64,000 nucleotides of DNA from Pontederia crassipes (lineage: Eukaryota > Streptophyta > Magnoliopsida > Commelinales > Pontederiaceae). Shown here in pieces: positions 12,644 through 25,900 of this stretch (position 1 is its first letter; each line of letters opens with the position of its first letter). The notes below the pieces were generated by a model. It worked only from the letters and a program-made list of their open reading frames with translations, did no database searches and was not told where the DNA came from. The stretch covers positions 22,518,501 through 22,582,500 of the forward strand of contig CM060197.1 of NCBI GenBank assembly GCA_030549335.1, read 5' to 3'. The position numbers and the translations under genes are program-made.

Positions 12644-13464
12644 GATTTCTCCATTCATGTGCACACATGACATTCATTTTGCATGATCATTATATGAATG
12701 AGTTCCTTTTGAAGAAGAGAGAATTTTGAATATTTCTTGAAAATAAAGATGTTAATTTTCGTAACTATTTTAATACCTGAGGTATTTGTTTTAACTCATT
12801 GAGATTAATCCATGATCACCCTTTTTTTTTCTTTTAACGTTTACAGAAAAGAAATACATATACTGCATGTTTGATTGGAAAAGGGTATTAATTCAAAAAG
12901 CGTATTTGGCTCGGTGTTCTTCTTTGAATACTTATCATTTTTGTAACTAACTATTATGATTTTATTTATCTTGACACCGCATGATTTTGGATTGTGGTCC
13001 ATGATTTATTGTAGATGTAAGTTGATTGATGGGAGCTGAGGCTTCATGGGTTATGGATGAGATGATATGGGCGAGTCCCTATCATAGAATTGGATAAGAG
13101 CTTGAGATCCTTAATGAATTTTGGCAGGCATTCGATATGTTTTTTTCATATAGTAATTTTGGAGGCGAAACTCATATGTTAATATAATTTCTATTTTTTG
13201 TGCTTGAGTCCCATATTACTTGGCAGTTATAAACTACCAGTGATGCACATTAAAATTTTATAAATTGCCTATGAAGTGACGGATATGGATGAATGTTGTA
13301 TTCGACGCATGATCAGATTTACGCATACATTATGTGATTTTTTGAAAATTTTTGAAGTTAGTTATTTGAACGTTGATTTTTCGTTGGATATTTGGATTTG
13401 AATTTGAATGAACTATTTTATGAATTCACCCCTTGTGGTGCCTAACGATGAGTTGGGCATTACA

Positions 13465-14601
13465 TTTAGACCCAAGCCGAGTTCTTACAAACTCGGTCTG
13501 GTCTATGCAAGCCCTATCTGGATTCTACCGAACTAGGGCTGGGTACCACAGAACTCAGGTCAAGTTCTATAAACCTTCATAGAGTCGCATTTCTGATGCA
13601 ACTTTCTGACCCCATTTCAATGCGATAAATAATTCAATTCCATTCATAATTCATGCATGCAATGGTCAATACTTAGGATAAAGATTGTGAGGATCTATAC
13701 TAATGAAAGCCATCGATATAGGGATCCCCTTATGTACCTTAAGTTGGTTGAAAAATCAACTAGAAATAATCCTCTAGTTTGCTGGCTGAACAAACATCGA
13801 CATTTTAATCGACGATTTCTCCGTGATGAGTCATTGAAACTCGTGCCTATCACTTGGATCGTGTTCTCTTATGCGGGGATTCAAAATGATATGTTGGTCA
13901 CGCTTTGAGGTGCCTCGATTTGTGAAAAAAATGAAGGAGAAAGAGGGGACACTCGTGCAGAAATTCTATGGTGACTAATCATGGTTTTCTAGCCACCCTT
14001 TAGGTCATATTAATAGTTTTTAAATAGGATTTTTTTTTACTTTGGGCCTTGGACTATTTCTCCATTAATCATGATCATCCATCATTAATTATCATCTCTT
14101 AGATATTCAAATTTAATTAAGTCCGAATTTCCATAATTATTCATAACAGTAGTTATAAAAAATTCATCTCACTCAAATTTCTTTTCATCTCTTTCATAAC
14201 TTCTCTCAATCAAACTCTAGTTTCACTTTATCCTTTTATTTATTCATTTCTCTAATTATGTAATTTTATAACATTTTATCACTTAATTTTCAGATTCGGC
14301 TGAAATATTTCTATACATTCACAATCCTATCCTATTTGGGAGTTCTATATCCATTAACGATTCTTTTAGATCTCAAATCAAATTAAAATTTCTAATCTCA
14401 ATCTAATTATAATTTTTACTTCCAATAAGATTTAATCTTTGTTTATTTTTCTTTTTCCTTTCTAACCATACTTTTAATTCTACTTCAATTCTAATTCTTT
14501 TTTCAAATAGGATTAATCTTTCCTTTCTCTTTGCATTCAATTTCTAATCATATTCTTATTCCTTTTCAAATTCTTCTTTACACCACGCTCAATCCATCGA
14601 G
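13465..14601. other. Intergenic, no feature recognised
   Basis: This 1.1-kb stretch has short C/T-rich runs and no convincing coding or repeat structure. A GAGTTC/AACTCGG-rich segment at 13470-13570 resembles, in composition, sequence around 47690-48190, which suggests LTR-derived DNA, but no ends could be found. Confidence 0.35.
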
Positions 14602-14604
14602 GAT

Positions 14605-17600
14605 CACTACAAGAAAAACTATGATTTCCGACGGTTCGTTTTCGACGGGCGTAAATTCGTCTGAAGTACGGACGGATTTTTTGACGGATCGAATTATCCA
14701 TTGAAATTATCGTCGGATAAGTTTCGACGGTTTTAGCCGTCTAAACTTACGACGGTTAAAAATTTATCAAAACTTTCCGTAAAAAATTTCGATGATCGTA
14801 ACCGTCGAAGATATTAAAATCGGATGATCAGTTTCCATGGTGGTTTTTTGACGGTTCAGAGCGTCGAAAGTTTCGACGGTTCATGTATCCGTCGAAACTT
14901 CCAGCGGTCTCAGCCGTCGAAATATCTTCACATTAATGGTTTATCTATATTTTCATTTTCGACGGTTCCAGCCGTCGAAAGTTGCGACGTTTCACGGACC
15001 CGTCGGAATGTTAACTCATTTTAATTCTATTTTAAATGTTTTCGATAGTTTTGATCATCGAAAGGAAAGATTTATAATTTATATAATTCTTTTTCACTTG
15101 ATATATAATATTACATATTTCGACGGTTAAAACTGTCGAAAGTTTCGATGGTTCGTCCAGCAGGTTTGACCGTCTGAATTTGAATTAATAATTTAATGTC
15201 TTTACTTACTTTCTGACGGTTCGGACCGTCAAAAATGGACTATATAAATATTTGACCCCACTGTCACTATTTCGGTTTCCCCCTCCTCTACTCGATCGCG
15301 AGTGATCTCCGATCCGGCGGCGACCTCCATTGACCCCAGCATCTGCGCTCCGCCGCCGCCTGTCAGCTGGACTGTCGGCCGCCGACGCCTGTGATCTAGA
15401 CCCGCCGCCGCCTGCATTCCCCTCGACGAATGCCTGACGAGGATGATGCATTTTCATCTTCGTTTCCATCTCGTGAGTGTTTGAAATAATGATCACAATT
15501 TTACACATAAAAATAAGTGAATTAATTTGTTTATTCTTTATAAGAGCTTCCGAATATTAGGAATTGGGTCTCGAGTTATACGTACAATTCCGTTCCTAAA
15601 GATGTGACACAAGCCTAGCCGAACATAGTCAGGTCGAAACATTGTCAAATTAAAGTTTTGTATCAATTGTAAATTTGAAGTGCATTAAAATTTTGTATCA
15701 TGCAGATGTTTCGTTTTGGTAAAAAAAATAGGGAAAAGAGAAGGTCGTCGAGAGAGATAATTCTCCTCCGCCGGCTCCTAGATCAGTCACGAGCATTTTA
15801 ATAGAACGGCAGTCTCCTCCGTCGGCTCCTTCCTCTCACACTGATATTGCGGATCTGGAGACACAAATGCCGGAAGAACCCGTTAGAGCTCCTTATTCTG
15901 TGGAACCCTCAGATGCAGCTTCGTCAAATCGTGTGCACAAAGCATACTTACAACCATATGGTAATTTAGGGTAGGTGTTATTTTATGTGTTTCGAATCCT
16001 TATTCATTTTTTTATTCACCCATCGCATTTTATAATTTCGTATTCTTAAAGGTTTGTACCGTCGAAACCCGTGGCTGCCGCAATTACTAAGGTGTTGCGA
16101 CATAGGTAGACTGATGTGTGGCTTACATGGAGGGAAGTTCCTTATGCCACGAGACAGATGGGATTTAATGAATTTCAGGTATCCTTAGAAGCCAACTTGA
16201 TCATTTAAATTTAACTTCGTACTAATTTAATTATTTTTATATACATGCAGGCTGATGTGTGGTGGGATCCTGAGCATATGGAACAAATGTGGAAGGCTTT
16301 TAATTCTTGGTGCTCAAAGAGATTGTTCGCGATGCTTTCGGAAGCTCGAGGTGCAAGAGAATGGCCCAATTGGATCCCCGAGGCTGTTTAGAACGAATCG
16401 CTACAAAATTGGTCCACCGATGAGTACAAATTAAAGTGCGAAAAAGTGAAAATAAGTCGAGAGTCCGACTATGGAGCATGCTTGCATTCTGATGGATGTG
16501 TATCCACGAGCTCGATTGCCAAGAAAATAGTAAATTCTTTCAATATTGCGTGGACAAAATATTATACTTTATTTGACATTTTTAACTGCAGGAGAAAGAG
16601 ACGGGTAGACAACATACTCATGACGAAATATTTCTTCGAACTCAACAGAAGAAGAACAAAGAATGGGTTTAATCATTTGTTCGGGAGACACATGTCTGTA
16701 AATCTAAGTGCCTCTTATTTTTTTAAATTTCAAGTAAATCTATAAGATAGTAAAATCGTCATTGATTTATCTTATTTTTTTAATATCATCGATTTATCTT
16801 TTTCTTAATTTCAAGAGTCTTACAAAACAAGAGAAGTCGAGCACATTACGCAAGCCACGCAGGAGGGGACCACACCACTGACCTCAAGACAACTTTGGAC
16901 GGACCACATCGGGGTTAAGATGGGTCGCATTTACGACCTCGGATCTTCTATTAGTATTGCAGATATTAATATGGTCGTAAATCGATTTCAAGTTCCTCTG
17001 ATCAAGGTATCCAATAAATGCTTCACTTGATGAGGCAGGAGATCACATAAGAGATCACACAAGAGATCAGGCAAGAGGTTACGCAGGAAATTAGAAAGGA
17101 GTTTGAAGAACGTGAACGTCGTACGAAGAAGGAGATGAAGAAAAGGATGCATGACATGATGCGTTGTGAATTCGACGACTAGGACGACGAGGATGATTTA
17201 GTACTATAGTTTTTTTTTGTGTTGTGTTGCACTCAGACAAGGTGCTATCTCACTTCTCCTAGTTGATAAGATTCTGCAAATTTATTCTACAAAACTCACT
17301 CTGTCTCCCAACTCTTTGTGTTGCCAATTCATCAAGTTCTTGCGAAAAGTGATGATCGAGGTGCCTTGCGAAAAGGTGGAATTGCCAATTCATCAAGTTC
17401 TTGAGATTCGACGGGGAAGGTGAGACCACATCTTCTTGTGCCCATGTGTCCATCTTCTTGTGACCAGGATGTCGACGCTATTATGCTTTGCTTGCCATCC
17501 GTTGCCTTTATTATGGAATTGGACATTATGTGTTGCATTTGTCTTGTGTTGGACAATTGATATGTGCCAGATTTGTGTTGTGTTGGACATTATGTGTTGC

Positions 17601-18177
17601 ATTTGTTATGTTTAAACAATTGTTAATGTTACATTTGATTATTATGATCCAATTGGACATTTGTTGTATTATGTGTTTGGACATTTAATTTCTGTCATTT
17701 TTTTATTTTTTTTAATTCTTCTGACGGTTAGAACTATCGATAATCATCGATATGTATTTAATTTTTTCGATACTTATCGATGTCCAAACTTATAGACGGT
17801 CTTACCCGTCGATAAGCATCGACGGTTTCAACCGTCCAAAGTTAACGACGGTTTGAGCCGTCGAAACTTAACGGTTGAATCAACGGCTTAAACCGTCGAT
17901 TTAATTTTTTGACGTTTGAATTGTCGATAGTATCGACAATTCAAACCGTCGATACATATCGACGGCTCAAACCGTCTTAAATCTTCAACGGTCGACGGCC
18001 GTGTTCGTCAGCTAGACGTCGAAAATGTCTACGGTTCAGAAATAACCGTCACAAATCATTTGTGACGCGTCATTTTCGCTATCCGTCAAAAAACTCATCG
18101 AAAAACATCATTTTCAATGGTTCTCAGCAAATTACCGAGGGTTCTGATCATCTATAATAGACTATTTTCTTGTAGTG
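14605..18177 (+). mobile_element. CACTA (En/Spm) transposon with decayed TNPA-like gene, CACTA-2
   Basis: The left terminus CACTACAAGAAAAA and right terminus TTTTCTTGTAGTG are both intact, with the 3-bp duplication GAT on each side (14602-14604 and 18178-18180). Dense CGACGGTT/AACCGTCG subterminal arrays cover about 14640-15240 at the left and 17720-18120 at the right. At 3573 bp it holds only the second En/Spm gene (about 15712-17183) in decayed form. The large DDE transposase (TNPD/TNP2) is missing, so it is non-autonomous. Its first 130 bp closely match the terminus at 59995, so both belong to one subfamily. Confidence 0.93.
15712..17183 (+). pseudogene. TNPA/Ptta-like second gene of a CACTA element (plant transposase, En/Spm family)
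   Basis: Several exon-like segments, separated by plausible GT...AG introns, translate to the C-terminal signature of the En/Spm 'plant transposase' family (Pfam Transposase_24). In order: a proline-rich N-terminal segment (15760-15970), WREVPYATRQMGFNEF (about 16130-16180), RLFAMLSEARGAREWPNWI (about 16320-16380), a GACLHSDGCVS stretch (about 16470), THDEIFLRTQQKKNKEW (about 16610-16665) and MGRIYDLGSS near 16920-16950. In the family these proteins bind the subterminal repeats. In-frame stops occur, including TAG where the family has Trp after PEAV, so this copy is inactive. A coiled, charged tail follows to about 17180. Confidence 0.8.
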
Positions 18178-18180
18178 GAT

Positions 18181-19665
18181 TCTAATTAACTAATAAGATT
18201 ATTATATTTTCCTTGACGAAATCGTGGGTTGTTGTCACACACACACATATATATAGAGTTCAGGATGTTAACTTTATTCTTTTTATTATACGTTCATATT
18301 TTTTACCTTTTTAATTTTAAAATATCTAGAATGAATAAAATGAAGTCGTGAAAAGAAAATGAGATGAAGTTATTCAATTTGATTTCGTTATGTTTTGTAA
18401 AAAAAAATTGTGTATTAAATTAAAGATGGTTAAAAAGTAAATGCATAACTAAAAGAAAATTGAATGTATTACAGAAAAGATATTTGCTAGTTTTTCAGTT
18501 AAGTTTTTTTCATTTATAAATACTTATACAAATATGTTTTTTACTTTTTTTTATAACTTGAAAAAGAAAAAATAGAAGTTCTTCGGGGACTTGGAAATAA
18601 AAGAAAATGTAATTAATGAATGCATGCTGAAAAGAAAATGGAAAAGCAAAGGAAATGTCAATATGGAAAATGAAAGAGGAGAACTGAAAAGGAAAACGTC
18701 AATTGTAAATAAAAGAGTAGAGGGGGAAATGGATATGGAAATAAGTCCAATTAACCTATTTAGCCTCATTGATCATAAAATAAAATAGTTATTATTGAAT
18801 AATGCATAAATAATTCATTATTGATATATTACTGTTAAAAAAATTTAATTTTTCTGAAGAATAAAATAGTTTTTTTTTTAGTTTTTCTGAAGAATGCCAA
18901 GAGCATGGGAATCCTATTCAAAGATCCTGATTATTTTAATTTTAAAATAATCATGTTCTACTCCTACCATATTTAACACTGAGCTGTGCCCAATTTGAAA
19001 TAGGAAAATACATTGTTTCTAGAATATCTAGGCCAATAGAGTTACTAGCGGAAAGAATAATATGTTTATGCACCCAAATAGATATATAAATGATCGATTG
19101 TCTTATTTAAAATTCACTAACATTATCACATTTTAATACAATAAATTATCAGTCATTTTAGCTATTTTAATAATCTTAATAACCATTATTCATAATTCGG
19201 ATAATGTGAAATATTATTTTTCGTTGCCAATAAGATGAAAAAAATATTTATTCAAATAAATTTTAAAATATTTTATTAATAAAAGTTATCATTGTTATTT
19301 TACTTCATTTATTTATATTCACTTTTTATTTTATTTGTCAAAGTGATCAGAATATGAAATAGTTTTTGAGAATATTTTGATAATCTTTTTCAACTTTTTA
19401 ATCATCATTTATATATTTGCTTACCAAAAACTACAATATTGTCAATAATTTAAATATTAATAATCTATTTTAATGGTGATTGAAATTATCATTTTTTTAA
19501 CCGATAATGCAGTAAATCGTCCCAAAGATAGATGACATGTTAGGACAAGTCTCCATCCGATGCATGTCTCGCCACCTCTGGGTTTTGATGCTCCTTTGAA
19601 TTAATTCCTGCAGGCATTACTGATGACTCACAACTCAAATCATGAAAGTAAATCAAACTAATTAT
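18181..19665. other. AT-rich intergenic DNA, no feature recognised
   Basis: The stretch between CACTA-2 and the nested LTR insertion is very AT-rich. A short (CA)n/(TA)n tract lies at about 18237-18257. The purine-rich open frames near 18550-18790 are compositional. Confidence 0.4.
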
Positions 19666-19670
19666 GGCCA

Positions 19671-21642
19671 TGTAACATTTCAAAATTCTAATGGACAATT
19701 ATCGAACTTTTCATTATCTTAGTTCGTTTGTCATAACATGATTAAATAAAAATTTTATCAATGTAGCGAGAGATTTTATAAAAACATGTATAACATAATA
19801 TTGACATAAAGCATAAACTACTATTCATTATTCAAAAATAACTCTAAGATCATTATAGTCTAATGCACAATTACTATCATGACTTTATTCATTATTGTGC
19901 CATGTACAATTATGTCATCATGAACTTCGTCGTTCATCTTTAACATCGATTACTGATCTGAAATGCAGAGTTTCTCAATTTGAATATTTAAAGATCATGC
20001 AATGTAATGATCCTAAAATTGAGTATTACAAGACATGCATATTCAGTTTCATATATAAGAAAAGAAAAATGCATATATATCATATACTTAACATATAATC
20101 TACATATCAATCATAATATAACATTTCATCATCATGCATCAATATAAACAACATAGGTGTAACATGTCATGATCGCCATACTAAAAATATGGTACATACA
20201 TCATCATTCAATTTTCATCAATAGGACATTAAGTGACTTGCACTTACCATAACATTGCTTCAATAAACTTCTTTAGAGTTGCTTTATAAACACTTTTGGA
20301 TTTCATTTTCATGGACATCAATCTTAATAATTCAATCTTTAATCTTATAATAGTTAAATAATCAAGTCATTGCCCTCACAATAGACTAGCTAGGCGACTA
20401 GGAATACACACGTCAGTATGACAACAATTATTCCTGAAGAGAATACATACACACAAGGTGTAAGACATAATTATTTCTTGATAATCCATTGAAATACAAT
20501 AGGTAACAATATTTTTCAACTGGGTACATTATGTTTTGCAATCAACAATCAGTCAAGTCTTCATATTTTAACCTAATTAGGAATGTGCATGCATTTAGTG
20601 TATTTAGGTGTCATATACAATCAACATTCATCAATTTAATATGTATAAACTTTAAGAAATAGATTTAAATCATCCTAAACACCCTTCTGCATTAGTCACG
20701 ATCGTACACATAAGTCATGCCCGTATTAGTGCTTGGTCATGGTCATGAATGCTTCTTCACGGGCGTGCTTGAGGCTCTTTTGTTTCACTCCATTGATCAT
20801 GGTCGTGCTTGAGTTGTCATGGTCGTGGCTAGCTCCGTAACGATCATGAAACCCAATTTCACAAGCGTGAGCAAGAGCTCATTCTTAGTACATTTTCTTC
20901 TCGCTCATTCACGTCATGAATGGGTCTGTCACAATCGTTTATGATTCCATTACTAATGTGACAAACTTGTCACGGAATGAGCGAGAGCCATTTTTTGGCC
21001 CATCTGATCTTAGTTTGGTCATAGTCGTTCCTATCCTAGCATGGCCGTTCATGTACCAGCATTTTGGAAACCTAATTTTCAATCCAAAAATATATGTTTT
21101 GAGATAAAATCAAAGAAAAAAATATGTACATCATCAAGAACAAATTTGGGCAAGAATAATAGACATAACAACATACTTATAAGATAGTTTAAACACATGA
21201 ATCATGGAAATGATCTATTCTAGAGTTTTACCATGAAATCATATAAAACTTTATAACTAGGGAATGAAGCATTATTAAAACAAAAGATCCTCATATGTAA
21301 ATCTAACCATATGATTCATGCATACTTCAATCACAATCCTTTATGAGAATAGGTTGTGCTCAATCTCTCAATCCATTACAGGATGATCATTGAGAAAGGA
21401 GAGAGTAGTTGGATATTCTTTATATATCTTGATTAATATTGTGTAGTTCTTATTCTTTTCCTTCCTCTCCTTCCACTCCTTCATCTTCCTCTTGATTTTT
21501 ATCTTTCTCCTTCCTCAAACCCTATCCGTCACATATTCTGCAAAGACAATAATAAAAGGAGGTTAGATCTTTATATACGGGAGATATAAGAGTTTTGGCC
21601 AAAAGACCAAGAAGCTCTTATTCTAAAAATATAATTGTTACA
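19671..21642 (-). repeat. 3' LTR of the nested gypsy element
   Basis: In minus orientation it begins TGTAACAATTATATT, has a TATATAAAG promoter-like motif near the start (about 21570 region) and ends GAAATGTTACA. It is collinear with 23070-24659 and 36649-36810. A segment at about 20700-21050 is rich in GGTCATGGTCGTG-like short repeats, also found in the other LTR at about 24065-24390. Confidence 0.85.
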
Positions 21643-21654
21643 TCCTTCCCCCTC

Positions 21655-22250
21655 GGAAAGAAAATTTGTTCTCAAATTTTAATTATAACATAGAACACTT
21701 ACCAAATCATTTTTAAAATTATTATTTCATACCATCTTTTAGTTCCCATGTTACTTCACTTTCATTGTGGTGTTTCCATGCAACCTTCATCATCCTCATT
21801 GTTTTATACTTTAGATGACACTCACCATACTCTATTATGTATAAGGTACTCTTCAAAGATGAGGTCTTATTTTATAGTTTGCTCATCAATCACCATTACA
21901 TGGGAGCACTTGGAAACTTTAACTCATGAAAAATATTATAGATTTTGGCATATGAAGGAGGCAATGCCAATTTGTATACTCCTTCTCACACCTTTTCCGA
22001 AATCCCATAAGGTCCAATGTGCCTTTTAGTCAACCTCGTGACTCCTTCAGTAGAAGATAACTTCATAAATACATGGTCTTCAACATGATGGATTTGTTTC
22101 ATCCTTTTCTTATAAGCATAAATCTTCTCGCAGCTCTAAGCTTCCCATATTTCTTCCTTTATCAAATCCACCATCTCACATACTTTTCACTAATTTTGTA
22201 CCTCATGATTGCTAGTGGGTCTTTCAATTGCACTGTTAATGTGGCACATA
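21655..22250 (-). pseudogene. Gypsy pol remnant: integrase C-terminal region
   Basis: The minus-strand translation, with frameshifts, gives EDHVFMKLSSTEGVTR, then RHIGPYGISEKV (GPY/F motif of gypsy integrases, about 21970-22090) and further on VAWKHHNESEVTWELKDGM (about 21740-21800), the conserved pol tail of plant chromoviruses. The polypurine tract and 3' LTR follow at once. No reverse transcriptase or RNase H is left. Several stops make it non-functional. Confidence 0.8.
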
Positions 22251-22319
22251 AAAAATAATAAAATAATACTAACACATAATAAAATATTATAAGAAATTAA
22301 TCAATAAAAATAGCCTTCC

Positions 22320-22579
22320 TCGTCGGAGATGACGGTGATGGCATCAACCCCACCCCGCCCATGTAGGGACGGAGCCATGCCTCCACTCCCCTTCACTGTC
22401 AGATTACCACGGCACAATTGGCATCAACCCCTCGACTCGGAAACAAGTGACAAGGATGGATTACCACAACAAAAGCATGTCGCCCACTCCACTCCCCTCC
22501 CAGCTGATTGTCCCTCTCCGGAAAACTCTGTCGGCTCTCGATCATTTGGTCATGATCTACCATTGAACGGTTTCCTTCT
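22320..22579. other. GC-rich segment adjoining the kinase fragment
   Basis: This stretch shares the higher GC content of the kinase fragment and probably arrived with it, but I recognise no domain. The 98-codon plus-strand frame here looks fortuitous. Confidence 0.35.
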
Positions 22580-22960
22580 TCTCCACTCTCTTTGCCATGA
22601 TCATCTCGCCATTCTCCTCACATAAGCCTATCAAGGAGATGAGGTGCTTGTGCTGGAGCTGTGAGAGCATCTTAATCTTCGTTTAGAACTTGTTGATGCC
22701 TTGCTTTGATTGAGGATTCGACCTCTTGATGGTTACTTTGGTCGATGATGCCCTTATACACCTTCCCGAAGTCGCCGATGCCGATCATGGGTCTCTCGTC
22801 AAAGATCTTGGTCGCACTCCACGAAGGAGAAGTGGTGACAAATGGCCACCAAGTTCGGCAGGTGGATGCTCATGCAGCTCTTGTCAGAGGCCTCATTCTC
22901 CGTCTCTAACACACTAGGGTGTCCTAGGGCCTATGGTGACTAGCATTCTCCATCTCCTCA
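22580..22960 (-). pseudogene. Fragment of a CrRLK1L-type receptor-like kinase
   Basis: Minus-strand reading across two frames gives HHFSFVE (about 22840), then RPMIGIGDFGKVYKGIID (glycine-rich loop of a kinase), then TIKRSNPQSKQGINKF and MLSQLQHKHLISLIGLCEE, ending with NGEMIM near 22590. This order, with the ATP-loop, the Lys of VAIK, and RH-LVSLIG-C-E, is typical of Catharanthus roseus RLK1-like (FERONIA-type) kinases, subdomains I-IV. At least one frameshift and a stop after NKF are present. It lies between the integrase tail and the 5' LTR of the gypsy element, in the same strand sense, and so looks captured. GC content is well above its surroundings. The rest of the kinase and the malectin-like ectodomain are absent. 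Confidence 0.75.
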
Positions 22961-25900
22961 TGGTATCCTCCCTCGCCAGCCTCACTGATCTCTTCAGTCT
23001 CGATAGACATAGCCACTTTCACCACAGTCGAGGTTCTAAAGGCTGAAAATTCACACTAAAAGCTAGGGTAATTAAGGAAACTTCATAAGTTTTAGCTCGT
23101 CCATCATCACATAATTATAATTAAATGAATATTTTACCAACATAGCAGGAGAATTCATAAAAACATCTATAACATAATGTTGACATCAAGCATAAACTAC
23201 TATTCATCAATAGAATCAATTACTACATCATGACTTTATTCATTATTGTGGCATGTGCAACCATGTCATTATGAGTTGAACTTCTTTCATCCTTAACACT
23301 GGTTACATGCATGGATGCAAATGGCAAGGTTTTTGAGTTGGAGTATGCAAATATCATCCAATGCAATGATCCTAAAATTATATACTAGATGACGTGCATA
23401 TTCAATTTCATATATAAGAAAAGGAAGATGCACATATGTTATATACCTAACATGTGATCTACATGTCAATCATAACATAACATGGGTATAACATGTCACT
23501 ATCACCATCATACTAAAAGTATGGTACATAAATCATCATTCAATTTCCATGTGACTTGCACTTATCATAACATTTTCAATGAACTTTCTCAAGGTTGTGT
23601 TATAACCATTTTGGCATTCACTTTTGTAGGCATCAATCTTAACAAGTTTTTCTAAATAACAATCTTTGATCTTACAATAGTTGAAGAATCAATTCGTTGC
23701 CCTCACAATAGGCTAGTAGGCCTTGGAGACAATGCCCCATTCACCAATAGGCGACTAGGAATACGCATACATTGCTTATATGAAAATAATTATCTTTTAA
23801 GGAAATACATATACATAAGGTGTAAGAAACAGCTAATTTTTTACTATTCATTAAGGGGTGAAAGATAATAATATTCTTCAACTAGGTACAATATGTTTTA
23901 CAATCAACAATCATTATTATGTCACTTAATCTTTAGAATTTAACTTAATTATGAATATATATGCATTTAGTGTATCTAGGTATTATATACAATCAACATT
24001 CATCAATATAACATATAATTTGAAATTTTGGTTTAAATCATCCTAAAAACCCTTCCGGATTGGTCATGGCCTTACACATAGGCCACGTCCGTACTAGTGC
24101 CTGGTCATGGTCATGAATGTCTCTTCACGGACGTGGCTGAGGCTCATTTGTTTTATTCCATTGATCATGGTCGTACCTGGGTTGTCATAATTATGCCTGG
24201 CTCCCTTGTGGTGGTGAAACTCAATTTCATAGACATGAGCAAGAGCTCATTCTTACTACATTTTATGCCCGCTCATTTTACGATCATGCAAAACTCTGTT
24301 GCGATTGTGATAGACTTGTCACGGGCATGAGCAAGAATCATTTTTCTACATATCTTACCTTGGCTTGGTCACGGCCATTTCTGTACCTGGCATGTCTTGG
24401 AAACTCTATTTTCAGCCCAAAAATACATGTTTTAACATGAAATCAAAGAGAATATATATATATATATACATAATCAAAAACATATTAAGAGTATGAATCA
24501 AAGACATGAGAACATACTTATAACATAGTTTGAACACATGAATCATAAAAATGACATATTCTAGGATTTTACCCTAAAATCATATAAAACTTTACAACTA
24601 GGGCATGGAGCATTATTAATAGATCCGCATTTAGAACATAATCTAACTATATGATTCATTTGGATTAGATTCAACTTATCAACGTGTTACAATTTGAGCC
24701 GCATAAAGACTCAACATAATTTGGGCCAAATAAACCATGGGTTAACCATACTTATTAGGAATTTTTGGAAAAATATGAAAAATTATGTTGAAATTTGTAA
24801 GAGGAATTTATTTGGTAATTTCAGGAAACTAGCTGCGTAGGCTAAATTAGAGCTTTTCTTTCACCCCAAATTTTGGTATCTATGACCTATAAATGCTAGT
24901 ATTTGTAATTATTTTAGTCATCTTTGAATCTTTTGAACGAATTCTGATATCTATGGTCTATAAATGCTGATATTTGTAATTATTGTAGTCATCTTTGAAT
25001 CTACTAAATTTTGACTTAATTGCTTTTGCTGTGAGGGAACTTCTACAACCCGTTCTTAGTGAACTTTCATTGTTACTTACGAGGTTTGGCAATCTTATGA
25101 TTAAATCTATTTATTTATAATATCGATAGCTTAACTCATTAGTAACCTTGAGGTTAATATTCTACTACCTGAAATTCATTTTGATCTTGGTCTTCTTGAT
25201 TATTGCTCCGATCAATCAAGGCATCATTTTTTAGTATTGAATTAGCTGGTATCAAAGCCGGGTTTTCTATTTGCTTTTATAGTTATCTTCCATTATTCAA
25301 GTTCTCCCCTATTTCAATTTTTGAAAAAAAAAAGAAAAAGAAATTGAAAAAAGCTCGCTTATTGGTTCTTTAAACCCTAGTCGTCTTCCTTATTTGTTCT
25401 TCAAATCCTAATTGTCTTTCCTATTTGTTTTTCAAACCCTATGTGTCTTCCTTATTTGTCTTCAAAATATTTTATAGTTTTAGGAAAAAGAAATCTCAGA
25501 AAAGAAGATCCAAAAAGACAAGAAAAAAAAAGTTAAAAAAGGAAAGTGCAAGAAAGAATAAAGGGAAGAACAAAAAAATATATGAAAAGAATTTGAAACA
25601 ATGAAAAATCTGAAGAAAAGAAGAAAGCTGGAAGAAAGTGTTAAAGAGGGAAAGAAAAGAAAAAAAAAGAGAAAAAAGGAGGATAAGAAGAATGGATGGT
25701 TGCTGCAGCAAAAGTACATAAAAATTTTTTAGAATAGAATGATTTAGGTTCAGGAATTGATCATCTTTTATTTCATTCAAATTCTAAAACTTTGATATAC
25801 ATCCTTATTTGACAATCTTTTTCTAAGTTCTATTCCAAATTCAAAGTTCAAGTTTTCTTTTGATCTTGTAATCATATTGATAAATTAGATTGATTTAGTT

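Larger units (their letters stand above)
10236..13464 (+). mobile_element. Possible solo LTR (gypsy-like), ends tentative
   Basis: The left end TGTAACGCTCA and the right end GGGCATTACA are imperfect inverted copies, as in the better-supported solo LTRs at 56817 and 60980. Inside lie a purine-rich leader (about 10860-10990) and a short tandem array (12396-12520), as in the other LTRs of this window. The flanking 5-mers (TTAGT on the left, TTTAG on the right) do not match cleanly, so the boundaries are uncertain. An AT-rich stretch at about 10280-10640 may be a further insertion. No coding remnants are seen. Confidence 0.4.

Noticed and set aside
15206..15508. Possible gene in the GC-rich segment of CACTA-2
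   Set aside because: The frame is short, has no domain, and sits where the related elements also have a GC-rich, non-coding leader.
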